A stretch of 64,000 bases of DNA, taken from Pseudomonadota bacterium (lineage in GTDB: Bacteria > Pseudomonadota > Gammaproteobacteria > Burkholderiales > Burkholderiaceae_C). The DNA lies in contig JAFEEH010000249.1 in the NCBI GenBank assembly GCA_018241185.1, forward strand, positions 1 to 64,000, given 5' to 3'. Position numbers and translations under genes: made by a program. Below, one piece after another: positions 40,155-50,026 of the stretch; position 1 is the stretch's first letter; every line of letters begins with the position of its first letter. The notes beneath the pieces are model-generated. The model searched no databases. It saw only the letters and a program-made list of their open reading frames with translations, and was not told the DNA's origin.

Positions 40155-42691
40155 GCAGGTACCTTTGCCTCGTCGCTTGCTACGGAATCGATAGCGCCGG
40201 ACACCGGAATCCAGAAGGAAAAACGGCATCCGACCACATCCGGTCCATTGTAGAGGTTCTCCGCCTGCATCCGGCCGCGGTGGGATTCCACGATCGTCCG
40301 GCACAGGTTGAGTCCGATGCCCATGCCCTCGGGCTTGGTGGAGAAGAAGGCCTCGTACAGCCGCTCCATCACCTCCGGCGCCAGCCCCATGCCCGTGTCC
40401 TGGACCGAGAACTCGACAGCGTTGAGGCCGTCGACCACCTTCGGCACGACGCGCAACTCGACGCTGCGGCGCGCCACCGGCCGGTCGGCCAGGTCGATCG
40501 ACTCGGCGGCGTTCTTCATGAGGTTGACCAGCACCTGCTCGATCAGGATGCGGTCCACGCGCAGGATGGGCAGGCGTGCGGCGACGTAGTGGTTCAGCCG
40601 CACGTTGCGGCGGCGCAGTTCGATGCCGGCCAGCTCCACGGCCTCGCTCACCATCGTCGACACCTCCGCCGGCGTGCGATTGGGCTCGCTGCGTTTCACA
40701 AAGGTGCGGATGCGCTGGATGATCTGGCCCGCCCGCTGCGCCTGCTTGGAGGTCTTGTCGAGAGCGGCCAGCAGCGCCTCCTCGTCGATCTGGTGGCTGC
40801 GGATGCGCGAGGCCATCCCGTTGCAGTAGTTGCTGATGGCCGTCAGCGGCTGGTTGAGCTCGTGCGCCACGCTGGAGGCCATCTCGCCCATGGTGATCAG
40901 CCGGCTGGCGGCCTGGGCCTTGTCGGCCTGGGCGGCGGCCTGCTCCTCGGCGTCGCGGCGCGGCGTGATGTCGGTGGCGATCACCAGTTGCGCCAGCCGG
41001 CCGTCGACCCAGGTGAGGTAGCGCGAGCGCACCTCCAGCCATTTGCCCAGTTCGGGCAGGAAGATCTCGTTGTTGGCCGCCTGCGCCGCAGTGAGCGTAT
41101 CGACCGGCAGGCCGGCCAGCGCGTCGACGTCGTCGAAGGCGGAGTCCTGCGCCGGCGTGTTGGGCACACCCGCCTGCGCCACCATGTCGAGGTGGCCCTC
41201 GGTGTCGGAGCCGAACCAGGAGCGGTACATCTTGTTGGCGAACAGCAATTCCTGGCTGCCCAGCGGCGCGACCGACACCGAGGCATCGAGCGCCTCCAGC
41301 ACCGTGGTGAAGCGCTCGTACGAGGCCGACAGCTGCTCCCGGATGCGCGTCGGCTCGGTGATGTCGGTCATCGAGGTCATCCAGCCGGCCTGGTGGCCGT
41401 GCGCGTCGATCAGCGGCGAGACGTACAGGCGGGCGTTGAAAACGCTGCCGTTCTTGCGCTTGACGCGCACCTGGAAGCCTCCGGGGAGGGACCGGCCGTG
41501 GATCTCTTCCTCGAGTCGCTCGCTCATGATCTCGTGATCGGCCTCCAGCCAGTAGGGGAAGGGCGGCGTCTGGCCGACCAGTTCCTGCTCACTCCAGCCG
41601 GTCATCGCGCAGAAGGCGGCGTTGACGTAGGTGATGCGCCCCGACAGGTCGAGCACCCGCATGCCGGTGAGCATCGAGTTCTCCATGGCGCGGCGGAAGT
41701 TGGTCTCGGCCACCAGCGCCTGCTGCGCCGCCAGGCGACGGCGGGTGTGGCCCCACATGCCGATCAGCGTCCAGCTCGTGAGCACGCTGAGCGCCGCGAC
41801 CAGCCAGAACAGGCCATTGCCCACCAGGCCCTGCGACGTGCGGTACGCCTGTGCGCGCAGGACCAGCCCGTTGCCCACCGGCGAGACGGGCACTTCGAAC
41901 TGGTTGGTGTGTTCCGCCCAGGGCAGCAGGCGCACGGCCGCGCCGTCGCGCGGGTTCACGGTGTTGCCGGCCAGCAGGCCTTCCTTGCCGTCGAGCAAGG
42001 CGACCGCGTAGCGGGCCGACACCTCCGGCGGCACGCCGTAGCGCAGCAGGCCGTCGATGGAGAACTCGCCGAGCACCACCCCCGCGAACAGCCCCTGGTC
42101 GTACAGGGGGATGTGCAACTGAAGCATCGAGGGCGGGTCGCGGCCCGCGCCCGGCTGCGAGAACACCGGCTGGCGCAGTTCGCGTGCGAGCGCGTAGTTG
42201 CTCTCGATCTCGCCAGGGCGCAGGACCTCGCCCTGCGGATGCTGCTGTGACGGGTGAACGCTCGGCGCCGCATAGCTGGCACGCACGGCGCGGCGGTCGT
42301 CGATCCAGCTGATGACCTGCAGCTCGGGGTACTGGCTCACCAGCGATTCGGCGCGGCTGGCGAACTCGTTGGGATCGATCTCGCGGTTGCCGGCATCGCG
42401 TGCCAGTCGCATCAGCTGCTCCTGCCGCTCGAGCAGCCGAAGCCGAAGGCGCTGCTGCGCGTATTCGACATCGCGCTTGACCGACTCCTGCTCGCGCTCC
42501 ATCTCCTCGGCGCGCAGGTAATAGAAGGCCGCGACCAGCGCCGCCAGGAAGAGCAGCACCGCCGCCAGCGGCATCAGCATGGCGACGCTGTCCTGGATCA
42601 CCGGCGTCTGCCGGCGCCACCACTTGCGCCACCACGACAAGGGCGACGCGGGGACCGCATCGCGGGTGACGGGCGGGCTGGGGACGGACAT
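40151..42691 (-). CDS. membrane PAS-domain sensor histidine kinase
   Basis: The 846-aa product starts at ATG 42691. Two membrane helices (about 35-62, and about 285-312) enclose a roughly 220-residue periplasmic sensory region (CHASE-like). PAS domains follow at about 335-445 (NAAFCAMTGWSEQELVGQ; PLIDAHGHQAGWMTSMTDIT) and about 460-575. The HisKA box is SSVAHELNQPLTAISNY with His610, and the HATPase has NLMKNAAESI, DTGMGLAP and a GIGLNLCRTIVESHRG box. A repeat fragment at 40178-40195 encodes GAIDSVAS close to the C-terminus. It is paired with the FixJ-type regulator. A redox or carbon signal is possible but not visible; no heme motif was seen. Confidence 0.93.
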   Translation of the reverse strand: MSVPSPPVTRDAVPASPLSWWRKWWRRQTPVIQDSVAMLMPLAAVLLFLAALVAAFYYLRAEEMEREQESVKRDVEYAQQRLRLRLLERQEQLMRLARDAGNREIDPNEFASRAESLVSQYPELQVISWIDDRRAVRASYAAPSVHPSQQHPQGEVLRPGEIESNYALARELRQPVFSQPGAGRDPPSMLQLHIPLYDQGLFAGVVLGEFSIDGLLRYGVPPEVSARYAVALLDGKEGLLAGNTVNPRDGAAVRLLPWAEHTNQFEVPVSPVGNGLVLRAQAYRTSQGLVGNGLFWLVAALSVLTSWTLIGMWGHTRRRLAAQQALVAETNFRRAMENSMLTGMRVLDLSGRITYVNAAFCAMTGWSEQELVGQTPPFPYWLEADHEIMSERLEEEIHGRSLPGGFQVRVKRKNGSVFNARLYVSPLIDAHGHQAGWMTSMTDITEPTRIREQLSASYERFTTVLEALDASVSVAPLGSQELLFANKMYRSWFGSDTEGHLDMVAQAGVPNTPAQDSAFDDVDALAGLPVDTLTAAQAANNEIFLPELGKWLEVRSRYLTWVDGRLAQLVIATDITPRRDAEEQAAAQADKAQAASRLITMGEMASSVAHELNQPLTAISNYCNGMASRIRSHQIDEEALLAALDKTSKQAQRAGQIIQRIRTFVKRSEPNRTPAEVSTMVSEAVELAGIELRRRNVRLNHYVAARLPILRVDRILIEQVLVNLMKNAAESIDLADRPVARRSVELRVVPKVVDGLNAVEFSVQDTGMGLAPEVMERLYEAFFSTKPEGMGIGLNLCRTIVESHRGRMQAENLYNGPDVVGCRFSFWIPVSGAIDSVASDEAKVPA
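40178..40195. repeat. dispersed repeat fragment, copy 9 (C-terminus of the sensor kinase gene)
   Basis: Only the 3' hairpin module GCTACGGAATCGATAGC remains. The kinase reads it as GAIDSVA, similar to the PAIKSVAS peptide that the lpdA copy encodes in the same phase. Confidence 0.5.
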
Positions 42692-42791
42692 CGTTCCAGT
42701 GTAGAGGGTCGGGTTCGCCGACGTGGATCGAGACCCTGACGGGCACCCGCTTGCTTCTCGTAGATTTCACATAAAGAAATCAATACGCACC

Positions 42792-42808
42792 ATTTGGAAT
42801 GCGCAAAT
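42792..42808. promoter_or_regulatory. candidate operator in the aceE upstream region
   Basis: ATTTG (42792-42796) and CAAAT (42804-42808) form an inverted repeat with a 7-bp spacer, 76 bp upstream of aceE and 101 bp upstream of the divergent kinase gene. Flanking sequence is AT-rich (42760-42820) within otherwise GC-rich DNA, consistent with a control region. The binding protein is unknown; PdhR-type and FixJ-type factors are both open. Confidence 0.35.
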
Positions 42809-42883
42809 TTTTGTGAGACACTGCCGCGGCCACAGCAAGCGGCACTAAATTACTGGCCACAAATCACATCAAGGAGACACAGG

Positions 42884-45601
42884 ATGTCGGCGAATCCCGA
42901 GAACCATTTCGGCGCGGCTGCGAACGACGCGGATGCGCAGGAAACCAGAGAGTGGAGGGATGCCCTCTCCGCCGTCATCCAGGCCGAAGGCCCCGAGCGC
43001 GCCCACTTCCTGCTGGAAGAGTTGCTCGAGCATGCGCGCCAGAACAGCGTCGACATGCCGTTCTCTGCCAACACCGGCTACGTGAACACCATCGAGCCCG
43101 AGATGGAGGCCCGCAGCCCCGGCAACCTCGAGATCGAGCAGCGCCTGCGCGCCTACATGCGCTGGAACGCCATGGCGATGGTGGTCAAGGCCAACCGCCA
43201 CCACCCGCCCGAAGGCGGCGACCTCGGCGGCCACATCGGCTCGTTCGCCTCGCTGGCCAGCATGTTCGGCGCCGGCTTCAACCACTTCTGGCAGGCCGAG
43301 AGCGAGAAGCACGGGGGCGATCTGCTCTACATCCAGGGCCACGTCTCGCCCGGCATCTACGCCCGCGCCTACCTCGAAGGCCGCCTCACCGAAGAGCAAT
43401 TGCTGAACTTCCGCCAGGAAGTCGACGGCAAGGGCCTGTCGAGCTATCCGCATCCCAAGCTGATGCCCGAGTTCTGGCAGTTCCCGACCGTGTCGATGGG
43501 CCTGGGCCCGCTGATGGCCATCTACCAGGCGCGCTTCCTCAAATACCTGCACGCCCGCGGCATCGCCGACACGACCAACCGCAAGGTCTGGGTGTTCTGT
43601 GGTGACGGCGAGATGGACGAGGTCGAGTCGCTGGGCGCCATCGGCCTGGCCGCACGCGAGAACCTCGACAACCTGATCTTCGTCATCAACTGCAACTTGC
43701 AGCGCCTGGACGGCCCGGTGCGCGGCAACGGCAAGATCATCCAGGAGCTCGAAGGCGAGTTCCGCGGCTCGGGCTGGAACGTCATCAAGCTGATCTGGGG
43801 CAAGGGCTGGGACGCGCTGCTCGCCAAGGACCACGACGGCGCCCTGCGCGAGCTCATGATGAAGACCAACGACGGCGACTACCAGGCCATGAAGGCCAAC
43901 GACGGCGCCTACGTCCGCAAGCACTTCTTCGGCCGCGACCCGCGCACCGCCAGGATGGTCGAGAACATGACGGACGACGAGATCTGGAACCTGCAGCGCG
44001 GCGGGCACGATTCGCAGAAGGTGTACGCCGCCTTCCACGCCGCGCAGAACCACCAGGGCCAGCCCACCGTGCTGCTCGTGAAGACCGTCAAGGGCTTCGG
44101 CATGGGCAAGATCGGTGAGGGCAAGAACACCGTCCACCAGACCAAGAAGCTCAGCGACGAGGACATCAAGGCCTTCCGCGACCGCTTCAACATCCCGATC
44201 CCGGACAGCCAGATCGCCGAGCTGCCCTTTTACAAGCCGGCCGACGACACGCCGGAGATGAAGTACCTGCACGAGCGCCGCAAGGCGCTGGGCGGCTACC
44301 TGCCGCACCGCCGCACCAAGGCCGACGAGAGCTTCACCGTGCCCGCGCTCGAGACCTTCAAGGCCGTGCTCGAGCCGACGGCCGAAGGCCGCGAGATCAG
44401 CACCACGCAGGCCTACGTGCGCTTCCTCACGCAACTCCTGCGCGACCAGGCGCTGGGCCCGCGCGTTGTGCCCATTCTCGTGGACGAGGCCCGAACCTTC
44501 GGCATGGAAGGCCTGTTCCGTCAGGTCGGCATCTACAACCCGCACGGTCAGCAGTACACCCCGGTCGACAAGGACCAGGTCATGTACTACAAGGAAGACA
44601 AGGGCGGCCAGATCCTGCAGGAAGGCATCAACGAAGCCGGCGGCATGGCCAGCTGGATCGCGGCGGCCACGAGCTACAGCACGAACAACCGCATCATGGT
44701 GCCGTTCTACGTGTACTACTCGATGTTCGGCTTCCAGCGCATCGGCGACCTGGCCTGGGCGGCCGGCGACATGCAGGCCCGCGGCTTCCTGCTCGGCGGC
44801 ACGTCCGGGCGCACGACGCTGAATGGCGAAGGCCTGCAGCACGAGGACGGCCACAGCCACATCCTGGCCGGCACGATTCCGAACTGCGTGAGCTACGACC
44901 CCACCTTCGCGCATGAGGTCGGCGTGATCCTCCACCATGGCCTGAAGCGCATGGTCGAGAAGCAGGAGAACGTGTACTACTACATCACGCTGCTCAACGA
45001 GAACTACGCGATGCCCGGCCTGCAGCCCGGCACCGAGGAGCAGATCATCAAGGGCATGTACCTGAGCAAGCAGGCGCCGGCCATCAAGGGCAAGAACGTG
45101 CCCACGGTGCAACTGCTGGGCAGCGGCACCATCCTGCGCGAATCCTTCTTCGCGCAGGAACTGCTCGAGAAGGACTGGGGCGTGGCCGCGAGCGTGTGGA
45201 GCTGCCCGAGCTTCAACGAGCTGGCGCGCGACGGCCAGGACGTCGACCGCTGGAACCTGCTGCACCCGACGGACGGGCAGCGCGTGCCCTTCGTGGCGCA
45301 ACAGCTCGGCGGAACGACCGGCCCGGTGGTCGCATCGACCGACTACATGAAGTCGTATGCAGAGCAGATCCGTCCCTTCATCCCGAAGGGCCGCAGCTAC
45401 CGCGTGCTGGGCACCGACGGCTTCGGCCGCAGCGACTTCCGCAGCAAGCTGCGCGAGCACTTCGAGATCAACCGCCACTACATCGTGGTTGCCGCTCTGC
45501 GTGCGCTGGCCGACGACGGCGCAATGCCCGCGGCCAAGGTGGCCGAAGCCATCAAGAAGTACGCCATCAAGGTCGACAAGATCAACCCGCTCTACGCTTG
45601 A
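42884..45601 (+). CDS. aceE: pyruvate dehydrogenase E1 component (homodimeric AceE)
   Basis: The 905-aa thiamine-diphosphate enzyme starts at ATG 42884, preceded by AAGGAGA. It decarboxylates pyruvate and acetylates the lipoyl groups of AceF. Motifs: HPPEGGDLGGHIGSFASLA, SPGIYARAYLEGRL, VWVFCGDGEMDEVESLGAI (ThDP motif GDG-x-NN type), GAYVRKHFFG, KTVKGFGMG, and in the C-terminal half VDEARTFGMEGLFRQVGIY, YYSMFGFQRIGDLAW and GGTSGRTTLNGEGLQHEDGHSH. Length equals the classical single-chain E1 (about 890 aa). It is first in the operon aceE-aceF-BPH-like-lpdA. Confidence 0.97.
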   Translation: MSANPENHFGAAANDADAQETREWRDALSAVIQAEGPERAHFLLEELLEHARQNSVDMPFSANTGYVNTIEPEMEARSPGNLEIEQRLRAYMRWNAMAMVVKANRHHPPEGGDLGGHIGSFASLASMFGAGFNHFWQAESEKHGGDLLYIQGHVSPGIYARAYLEGRLTEEQLLNFRQEVDGKGLSSYPHPKLMPEFWQFPTVSMGLGPLMAIYQARFLKYLHARGIADTTNRKVWVFCGDGEMDEVESLGAIGLAARENLDNLIFVINCNLQRLDGPVRGNGKIIQELEGEFRGSGWNVIKLIWGKGWDALLAKDHDGALRELMMKTNDGDYQAMKANDGAYVRKHFFGRDPRTARMVENMTDDEIWNLQRGGHDSQKVYAAFHAAQNHQGQPTVLLVKTVKGFGMGKIGEGKNTVHQTKKLSDEDIKAFRDRFNIPIPDSQIAELPFYKPADDTPEMKYLHERRKALGGYLPHRRTKADESFTVPALETFKAVLEPTAEGREISTTQAYVRFLTQLLRDQALGPRVVPILVDEARTFGMEGLFRQVGIYNPHGQQYTPVDKDQVMYYKEDKGGQILQEGINEAGGMASWIAAATSYSTNNRIMVPFYVYYSMFGFQRIGDLAWAAGDMQARGFLLGGTSGRTTLNGEGLQHEDGHSHILAGTIPNCVSYDPTFAHEVGVILHHGLKRMVEKQENVYYYITLLNENYAMPGLQPGTEEQIIKGMYLSKQAPAIKGKNVPTVQLLGSGTILRESFFAQELLEKDWGVAASVWSCPSFNELARDGQDVDRWNLLHPTDGQRVPFVAQQLGGTTGPVVASTDYMKSYAEQIRPFIPKGRSYRVLGTDGFGRSDFRSKLREHFEINRHYIVVAALRALADDGAMPAAKVAEAIKKYAIKVDKINPLYA

Positions 45602-45755
45602 GCCATTTCACAATCGACGCGATGGCGGCGTTGCCCGGTCTTGCCGTGCTGAAGCACTGTCTGCGACCGCGCGCCTTGCCCTCGCCTCGATTGGGAAATG
45701 GAACTTCCAATAAACGCTGAGCAAACGAGTGCCCTACGGGCGGGAGACACAGAAC

Positions 45756-47441
45756 ATGGCAGCCATTGAAGTGAAGGTGCCGGACATCGGCGATTTCGAC
45801 GAAGTCGCGGTGATCGAGGTGCTGGTGAAGGTGGGCGACACGGTCAAGGCCGAGCAGTCGCTGATCACGGTCGAGTCGGACAAGGCGTCGATGGAGATTC
45901 CGTCGTCCGCCGCCGGCGTGGTGAAGGAACTGAAGGTCGACGTCGGCGCGAAGGTGAGCGAAGGCTCCGTCGTGCTGATCCTCGAGGCCGAAGGTGCGGG
46001 CGCTGCGGCACCCGTACCGGCCCCCGCGGCAGCACCGGCTTCCGAGCCAAAAGCGGCTGCAGCGCCTGCTGCGCCTGCGCAGCCTGCTACGAATTCAGGA
46101 GCGAGCGCGTCCGCCGGGCCGGTCGAGGTCAAGGTGCCCGACATCGGCGACTTCAAGGACGTCGCCGTGATCGAGGTGCTGGTCAAGCCCGGAGACACCA
46201 TCAAGGAAGAGCAGTCGCTCATCACCGTCGAGTCCGACAAGGCGTCGATGGAGATCCCGTCGTCCGCGGCCGGCACGCTCAAAGAGCTGAAGGTCAAGGT
46301 CGGCGACACGGTCAACATCGGCGACCTGATCGCCGTGCTCGAAGGGGCAGGGGGCTCGGCGGCACCTGCACCGGCGCCGGCAGCCGCTGTCGCCGCGGCG
46401 CCTGGGCCCACCGCATCGGCCTCGTCGCCCGCACCAGCGCCCGCTGCTGCGGCGCCCGCGACCGCGGCACCCGCGCACGACCCCACCAAGGCGCCTACCG
46501 GCAGCCTGCCGCATGCCTCGCCCTCCGTGCGCAAATTCGCGCGCGAGCTCGGCGTGCCGCTGGAAGAGGTCAAGGGTTCCGGGCCCAAGGGCCGCATCAC
46601 CGAGGCCGACGTCCAGGCCTTCACCAAGGCCGTGATGAGCGGCGCCACGCAGACCAAGGCTTCGGCCGCCAAGGCACCGGCCGGCGGTGGCGGCGCCGAC
46701 GGCGCGGCGCTGGGCCTCATCCCCTGGCCGAAGGTGGACTTCACCAAGTTCGGCACGGTGGAGCGCAAGGACCTCTCTCGCATCAAGAAGCTCAGCGGTG
46801 CCAACCTGCACCGCAACTGGGTGATGATCCCGCACGTCACCAACAACGACGAGGCCGACATCACCGAGCTGGAAGCCTTCCGCGTCTCCACCAACAAGGA
46901 GAACGAGAAGTCGGGCGTCAAGGTGACGATGCTGGCCTTCGTTATCAAGGCGGTGGTCGCGGCGCTCAAGAAGTTCCCCGAGTTCAACACCAGCCTGGAC
47001 GGCGACACGCTTGTCTACAAGCAGTACTACAACATCGGCTTCGCGGCGGACACGCCCAACGGCCTGGTGGTGCCGGTGCTCAAGGATGCCGACAAGAAGG
47101 GCATCATCCAGATCAGCCAGGAGATGGGCGAACTGGCCAAGAAGGCGCGCGACGGCAAGCTCGGTTCGGCCGACATGCAGGGCGGCTGCTTCTCGATCAG
47201 CTCGCTCGGCGGCATCGGCGGCACGCACTTCACGCCCATCATCAACGCGCCCGAAGTCGCCATCCTCGGCCTCTCGAAGGGCCAGATGAAGCCGGTGTGG
47301 GACGGCAAGCAGTTCGTGCCGCGGCTGGTGCTGCCGCTGTCGCTCTCGTACGACCACCGCGTCATCGATGGCGCCGCGGCGGCGCGTTTCAACGCGTTCC
47401 TGGGTCAGCTGCTGGCGGACTACCGCCGCATCGTCCTCTGA
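45756..47441 (+). CDS. aceF: pyruvate dehydrogenase E2, dihydrolipoyllysine acetyltransferase AceF
   Basis: The 561-aa protein starts at ATG 45756. Two lipoyl domains (about 1-78 and 127-203) each contain the lipoylated Lys in [13 protein letters not shown]. Ala/Pro-rich linkers follow, then the E1/E3-binding domain ([30 protein letters not shown], about 250-290) and the acyltransferase domain (about 325-561) ending with [15 protein letters not shown], the catalytic His motif. A repeat copy at 46040-46102 builds the first inter-lipoyl linker ([10 protein letters not shown] ...). Three-domain E2s with two lipoyl domains occur in several betaproteobacteria. It is 154 bp downstream of aceE. Confidence 0.96.
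   Translation: MAAIEVKVPDIGDFDEVAVIEVLVKVGDTVKAEQSLITVESDKASMEIPSSAAGVVKELKVDVGAKVSEGSVVLILEAEGAGAAAPVPAPAAAPASEPKAAAAPAAPAQPATNSGASASAGPVEVKVPDIGDFKDVAVIEVLVKPGDTIKEEQSLITVESDKASMEIPSSAAGTLKELKVKVGDTVNIGDLIAVLEGAGGSAAPAPAPAAAVAAAPGPTASASSPAPAPAAAAPATAAPAHDPTKAPTGSLPHASPSVRKFARELGVPLEEVKGSGPKGRITEADVQAFTKAVMSGATQTKASAAKAPAGGGGADGAALGLIPWPKVDFTKFGTVERKDLSRIKKLSGANLHRNWVMIPHVTNNDEADITELEAFRVSTNKENEKSGVKVTMLAFVIKAVVAALKKFPEFNTSLDGDTLVYKQYYNIGFAADTPNGLVVPVLKDADKKGIIQISQEMGELAKKARDGKLGSADMQGGCFSISSLGGIGGTHFTPIINAPEVAILGLSKGQMKPVWDGKQFVPRLVLPLSLSYDHRVIDGAAAARFNAFLGQLLADYRRIVL
46040..46102 (+). repeat. dispersed two-hairpin repeat, copy 10 (in frame in an aceF linker)
   Basis: TTCCGAGCCAAAAGCGGCT, GCAGCGCCTGCTGCGCCTG, CGCAGCCTGCTACGAATTCAG: diverged but recognisable at both ends. 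It contributes Ala/Pro codons to the linker between the two lipoyl domains. Confidence 0.65.
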
Positions 47442-47463
47442 CGCTCACCGCGGGCGACAACCG

Positions 47464-48051
47464 ATGACAACCGTGGTGGCCGTTCGCAAGGGCGGCCAGG
47501 TGGCGATCGGTGCCGACACGCTCGTGACCTTCGGGGACACGCGGCTGTCGCACCGCTCCGAGGACAACCGCAAGCTGTTCACCATCGACGGCGCGAACGG
47601 CCGCAACGTGTTCGCCGCCTCGGGCTCGATCGCGCACTTCCCGGTGCTGCGGCATGCGCTGGCGGCCATGCCCAAGGCGGACATCCGGCTGGGCAGCAAG
47701 GACGAGGTGTTCCTCACCTTCACCAAGCTGCACCCGATGCTCAAGGAGACGTTCTTCCTCCAGACCAAGGAGGAGGACCACGACCCCTACGAGTCGAGCC
47801 AGTTCAGCCTGCTGCTGGCCAATGCGAGCGGCATCTACGGCGTGTACAGCTACCGCGAAGTCTTCGAGTTCAAGGAATTCTGGAGCATCGGTTCGGGCCG
47901 CAGCTTCGCGCTGGGCGCGATGCACGCGGTCTACGGCCGCGCCAAGGGCGCGCGCGAAGTGGCCGAGGCGGGCCTGGCCGCAGGTTGCGAGTTCGACCGC
48001 AGCACGGCGGGCCCGCTCGAAATCATCACTCTCAAACTCAAGGGCGGCTGA
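47464..48051 (+). CDS. proteasome-homologous Ntn-hydrolase (BPH/HslV-like)
   Basis: The 195-aa product starts at ATG 47464 ([26 protein letters not shown]). Removal of Met would expose Thr1 as nucleophile, and Asp17 (IGAD) and a Lys around 36 (DNRKLF) fall where the HslV/proteasome catalytic residues lie; a GSG near [12 protein letters not shown] and a C-terminal ITLKLKGG complete the fold. It is too different from HslV in the middle (an inserted [17 protein letters not shown] region), and no hslU is nearby. I recall a betaproteobacterial proteasome homologue called BPH, and this protein probably belongs to it. It is encoded between aceF and lpdA with 22- and 47-bp gaps. Substrates unknown. 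Confidence 0.8.
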   Translation: MTTVVAVRKGGQVAIGADTLVTFGDTRLSHRSEDNRKLFTIDGANGRNVFAASGSIAHFPVLRHALAAMPKADIRLGSKDEVFLTFTKLHPMLKETFFLQTKEEDHDPYESSQFSLLLANASGIYGVYSYREVFEFKEFWSIGSGRSFALGAMHAVYGRAKGAREVAEAGLAAGCEFDRSTAGPLEIITLKLKGG

Positions 48052-48098
48052 ACCGCGCGTTCGGCGCCCGCACACGTAACACTGATAGGGGACAGCAC

Positions 48099-49943
48099 AT
48101 GAGCGAACAACAAGTCAAGGTGCCGGACATCGGCGATTTCAGCGAAGTCGCGGTGATCGAGGTGCTGGTCAAGCCCGGCGACACGATCAAGGTCGAGCAG
48201 TCGCTCATCACCGTCGAGTCCGACAAGGCGTCGATGGAGATCCCGTCGAGCCACGCCGGAGTGGTGAAGTCGGTGGCCGTGAAGGTCGGCGACAAGGTGA
48301 GCGAAGGCTCGGTGGTGCTGACGGTCGAAGCGGCCGAGGGTGCTGCAGCGGCGCCGGCTCCTGCAGCGGCCGCGCCGGCTCCGGCACCTGCAGCTTCCGA
48401 GCCAAAAGCGGCTCCAGCGCCCGCCCCGTCTGCGGTGCCAGCTATCAAATCCGTAGCATCCACCTACACCGGCAAGGTCGACATCGAGTGCGACACGCTG
48501 GTGCTGGGCGCCGGCCCCGGCGGCTATTCGGCCGCCTTCCGCTCGGCCGACCTGGGCATGAAGACCGTGCTGGTCGAGCGCTATGCCACGCTGGGCGGCG
48601 TGTGCCTGAACGTGGGCTGCATACCGTCGAAGGCGCTGCTGCACGTCGCGGCCGTGATGGACGAGGTGAAGCACTTCGCCGACCTGGGCATCGACTATGC
48701 CGCGCCGAAGATCGACCGCGCCAAGCTGCTGGCGCACAAGAACAAGGTCGTGGGCAAGCTCACGGGCGGCCTCACGGCGATGGCGAAGATGCGCAAAGTG
48801 ACCACCGTGCGCGGCCTGGGCACCTTCCTCGATGCCTACCACCTCGAAGTCGACGAGACCACCGGCAGCGGCTCGGCAACGACCGGCAGCAAGAAAGTCG
48901 TCAAGTTCCGCAACGCCATCATCGCGGCCGGATCGCAGGCCGTGAGCCTGCCCTTCATGCCCAAGGACGACCCGCGTGTGGTCGACTCCACCGGCGCGCT
49001 GGAGATGGGCACCGACCCCAAGCGCATGCTGATCCTCGGCGGCGGCATCATCGGCCTCGAAATGGGCACGGTGTATTCCACGCTCGGCGCGCGCCTGGAC
49101 GTGGTCGAAATGCTCGACGGCCTCATGCAGGGCGCCGATCGCGACCTGGTCAAGGTCTGGCAGAAGATGAACGCGCCGCGCTTCGACAACATCATGACCT
49201 CGACCAAGACCGTCGGCGCGGAAGCGACCAAGGACGGCATCAAGGTCATGTTCGAAGGCGCCAACGCGCCGAAAGAACCGCAGGTCTACGACCTCGTGCT
49301 GCAGGCCGTGGGCCGCAGCCCCAACGGCAAGAAGATCGGCGCCGACAAGGCCGGCGTGACGGTCAGCGACCGTGGCTTCATCCCGGTCGACATCCAGATG
49401 CGCACCAACGTGCCGAACATCTTCGCCATCGGCGACATCGTCGGCCAGCCCATGCTGGCCCACAAGGCGGTGCACGAGGCGCACGTGGCGGCCGAGGTCA
49501 TCGCGGGCGAGCAGCAGGGCAACAAGGAACTGGCCGCCGCCGCCTTCAACGCCCGCGTGATCCCCAGCGTGGCCTACACCGACCCCGAAGTGGCCTGGGT
49601 GGGCCTGACCGAGGACCAGGCCAAGGCCGAAGGCATCAAGGTCAAGAAGGGCCACTTCCCGTGGACGGCGTCGGGCCGCGCCATCGCCAACACGCGCGAC
49701 GAGGGCTTCACCAAGCTGCTGTTCGACGCCGAGACGCACCGCATCCTGGGTGGCGGCATCGTCGGCACGCATGCCGGCGACATGATCGGCGAGATCGCGC
49801 TGGCCATCGAGATGGGCGCCGACGAGATCGACATCGGCAAGACCATCCACCCGCACCCCACGCTGGGCGAATCGATCGGCATGGCGGCAGAAGTGGCGCA
49901 CGGCACCTGCACCGACCTGCCGCCGCAGAAGAAGGCCGGCTGA
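48099..49943 (+). CDS. lpdA: dihydrolipoyl dehydrogenase (E3) with N-terminal lipoyl domain
   Basis: The 614-aa flavoprotein starts at ATG 48099. Residues about 1-80 form a lipoyl domain ([13 protein letters not shown] with the lipoylated Lys), then an Ala/Pro linker partly made from repeat copy 11, then E3 proper from about 130: FAD motif [20 protein letters not shown], redox disulfide [19 protein letters not shown] motif [45 protein letters not shown] and the C-terminal [11 protein letters not shown] with the active His. E3 with a lipoyl domain is known in betaproteobacteria (Cupriavidus). It reoxidises dihydrolipoyl groups of AceF. A strong terminator follows. Confidence 0.96.
   Translation: MSEQQVKVPDIGDFSEVAVIEVLVKPGDTIKVEQSLITVESDKASMEIPSSHAGVVKSVAVKVGDKVSEGSVVLTVEAAEGAAAAPAPAAAAPAPAPAASEPKAAPAPAPSAVPAIKSVASTYTGKVDIECDTLVLGAGPGGYSAAFRSADLGMKTVLVERYATLGGVCLNVGCIPSKALLHVAAVMDEVKHFADLGIDYAAPKIDRAKLLAHKNKVVGKLTGGLTAMAKMRKVTTVRGLGTFLDAYHLEVDETTGSGSATTGSKKVVKFRNAIIAAGSQAVSLPFMPKDDPRVVDSTGALEMGTDPKRMLILGGGIIGLEMGTVYSTLGARLDVVEMLDGLMQGADRDLVKVWQKMNAPRFDNIMTSTKTVGAEATKDGIKVMFEGANAPKEPQVYDLVLQAVGRSPNGKKIGADKAGVTVSDRGFIPVDIQMRTNVPNIFAIGDIVGQPMLAHKAVHEAHVAAEVIAGEQQGNKELAAAAFNARVIPSVAYTDPEVAWVGLTEDQAKAEGIKVKKGHFPWTASGRAIANTRDEGFTKLLFDAETHRILGGGIVGTHAGDMIGEIALAIEMGADEIDIGKTIHPHPTLGESIGMAAEVAHGTCTDLPPQKKAG
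48394..48458 (+). repeat. dispersed two-hairpin repeat, copy 11 (in frame in the lpdA linker)
   Basis: CTTCCGAGCCAAAAGCGGCT is followed by CCAGCGCCCGCCCCGTCTGCGG and GCTATCAAATCCGTAGCA. The same coding phase as in aceF gives a [13 protein letters not shown] peptide. Confidence 0.8.
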
Positions 49944-49956
49944 CGCGCCTGCAGCC

Positions 49957-49973
49957 GCTATTCTTTCGATAGC
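49957..49973. repeat. dispersed repeat fragment, copy 12
   Basis: GCTATTCTTTCGATAGC is an isolated 3' module with intact GCTAT/ATAGC-type arms, directly after the lpdA stop and immediately before the operon terminator hairpin. Confidence 0.5.
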
Positions 49974-49975
49974 TG

Positions 49976-50010
49976 GCCGCGCAATCCGGATGCGGGTTGC
50001 GCGGCTTTTT
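49976..50010 (+). terminator. intrinsic terminator of the pdh operon
   Basis: GCCGCGCAA (49976-49984) and TTGCGCGGC (49997-50005) form a perfect 9-bp stem with a 12-base loop followed by five T. The methyltransferase gene begins just downstream, so it must use its own promoter or read-through. Confidence 0.9.
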
Positions 50011-50026
50011 CATGCCAGGAATTCAC

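Noticed and set aside
45602..45755. Hairpin or regulatory element in the aceE-aceF gap (ATTGG ... CCAAT near 45689-45716)
   Set aside because: The pairing is only five bases and imperfect further out; no clear function.
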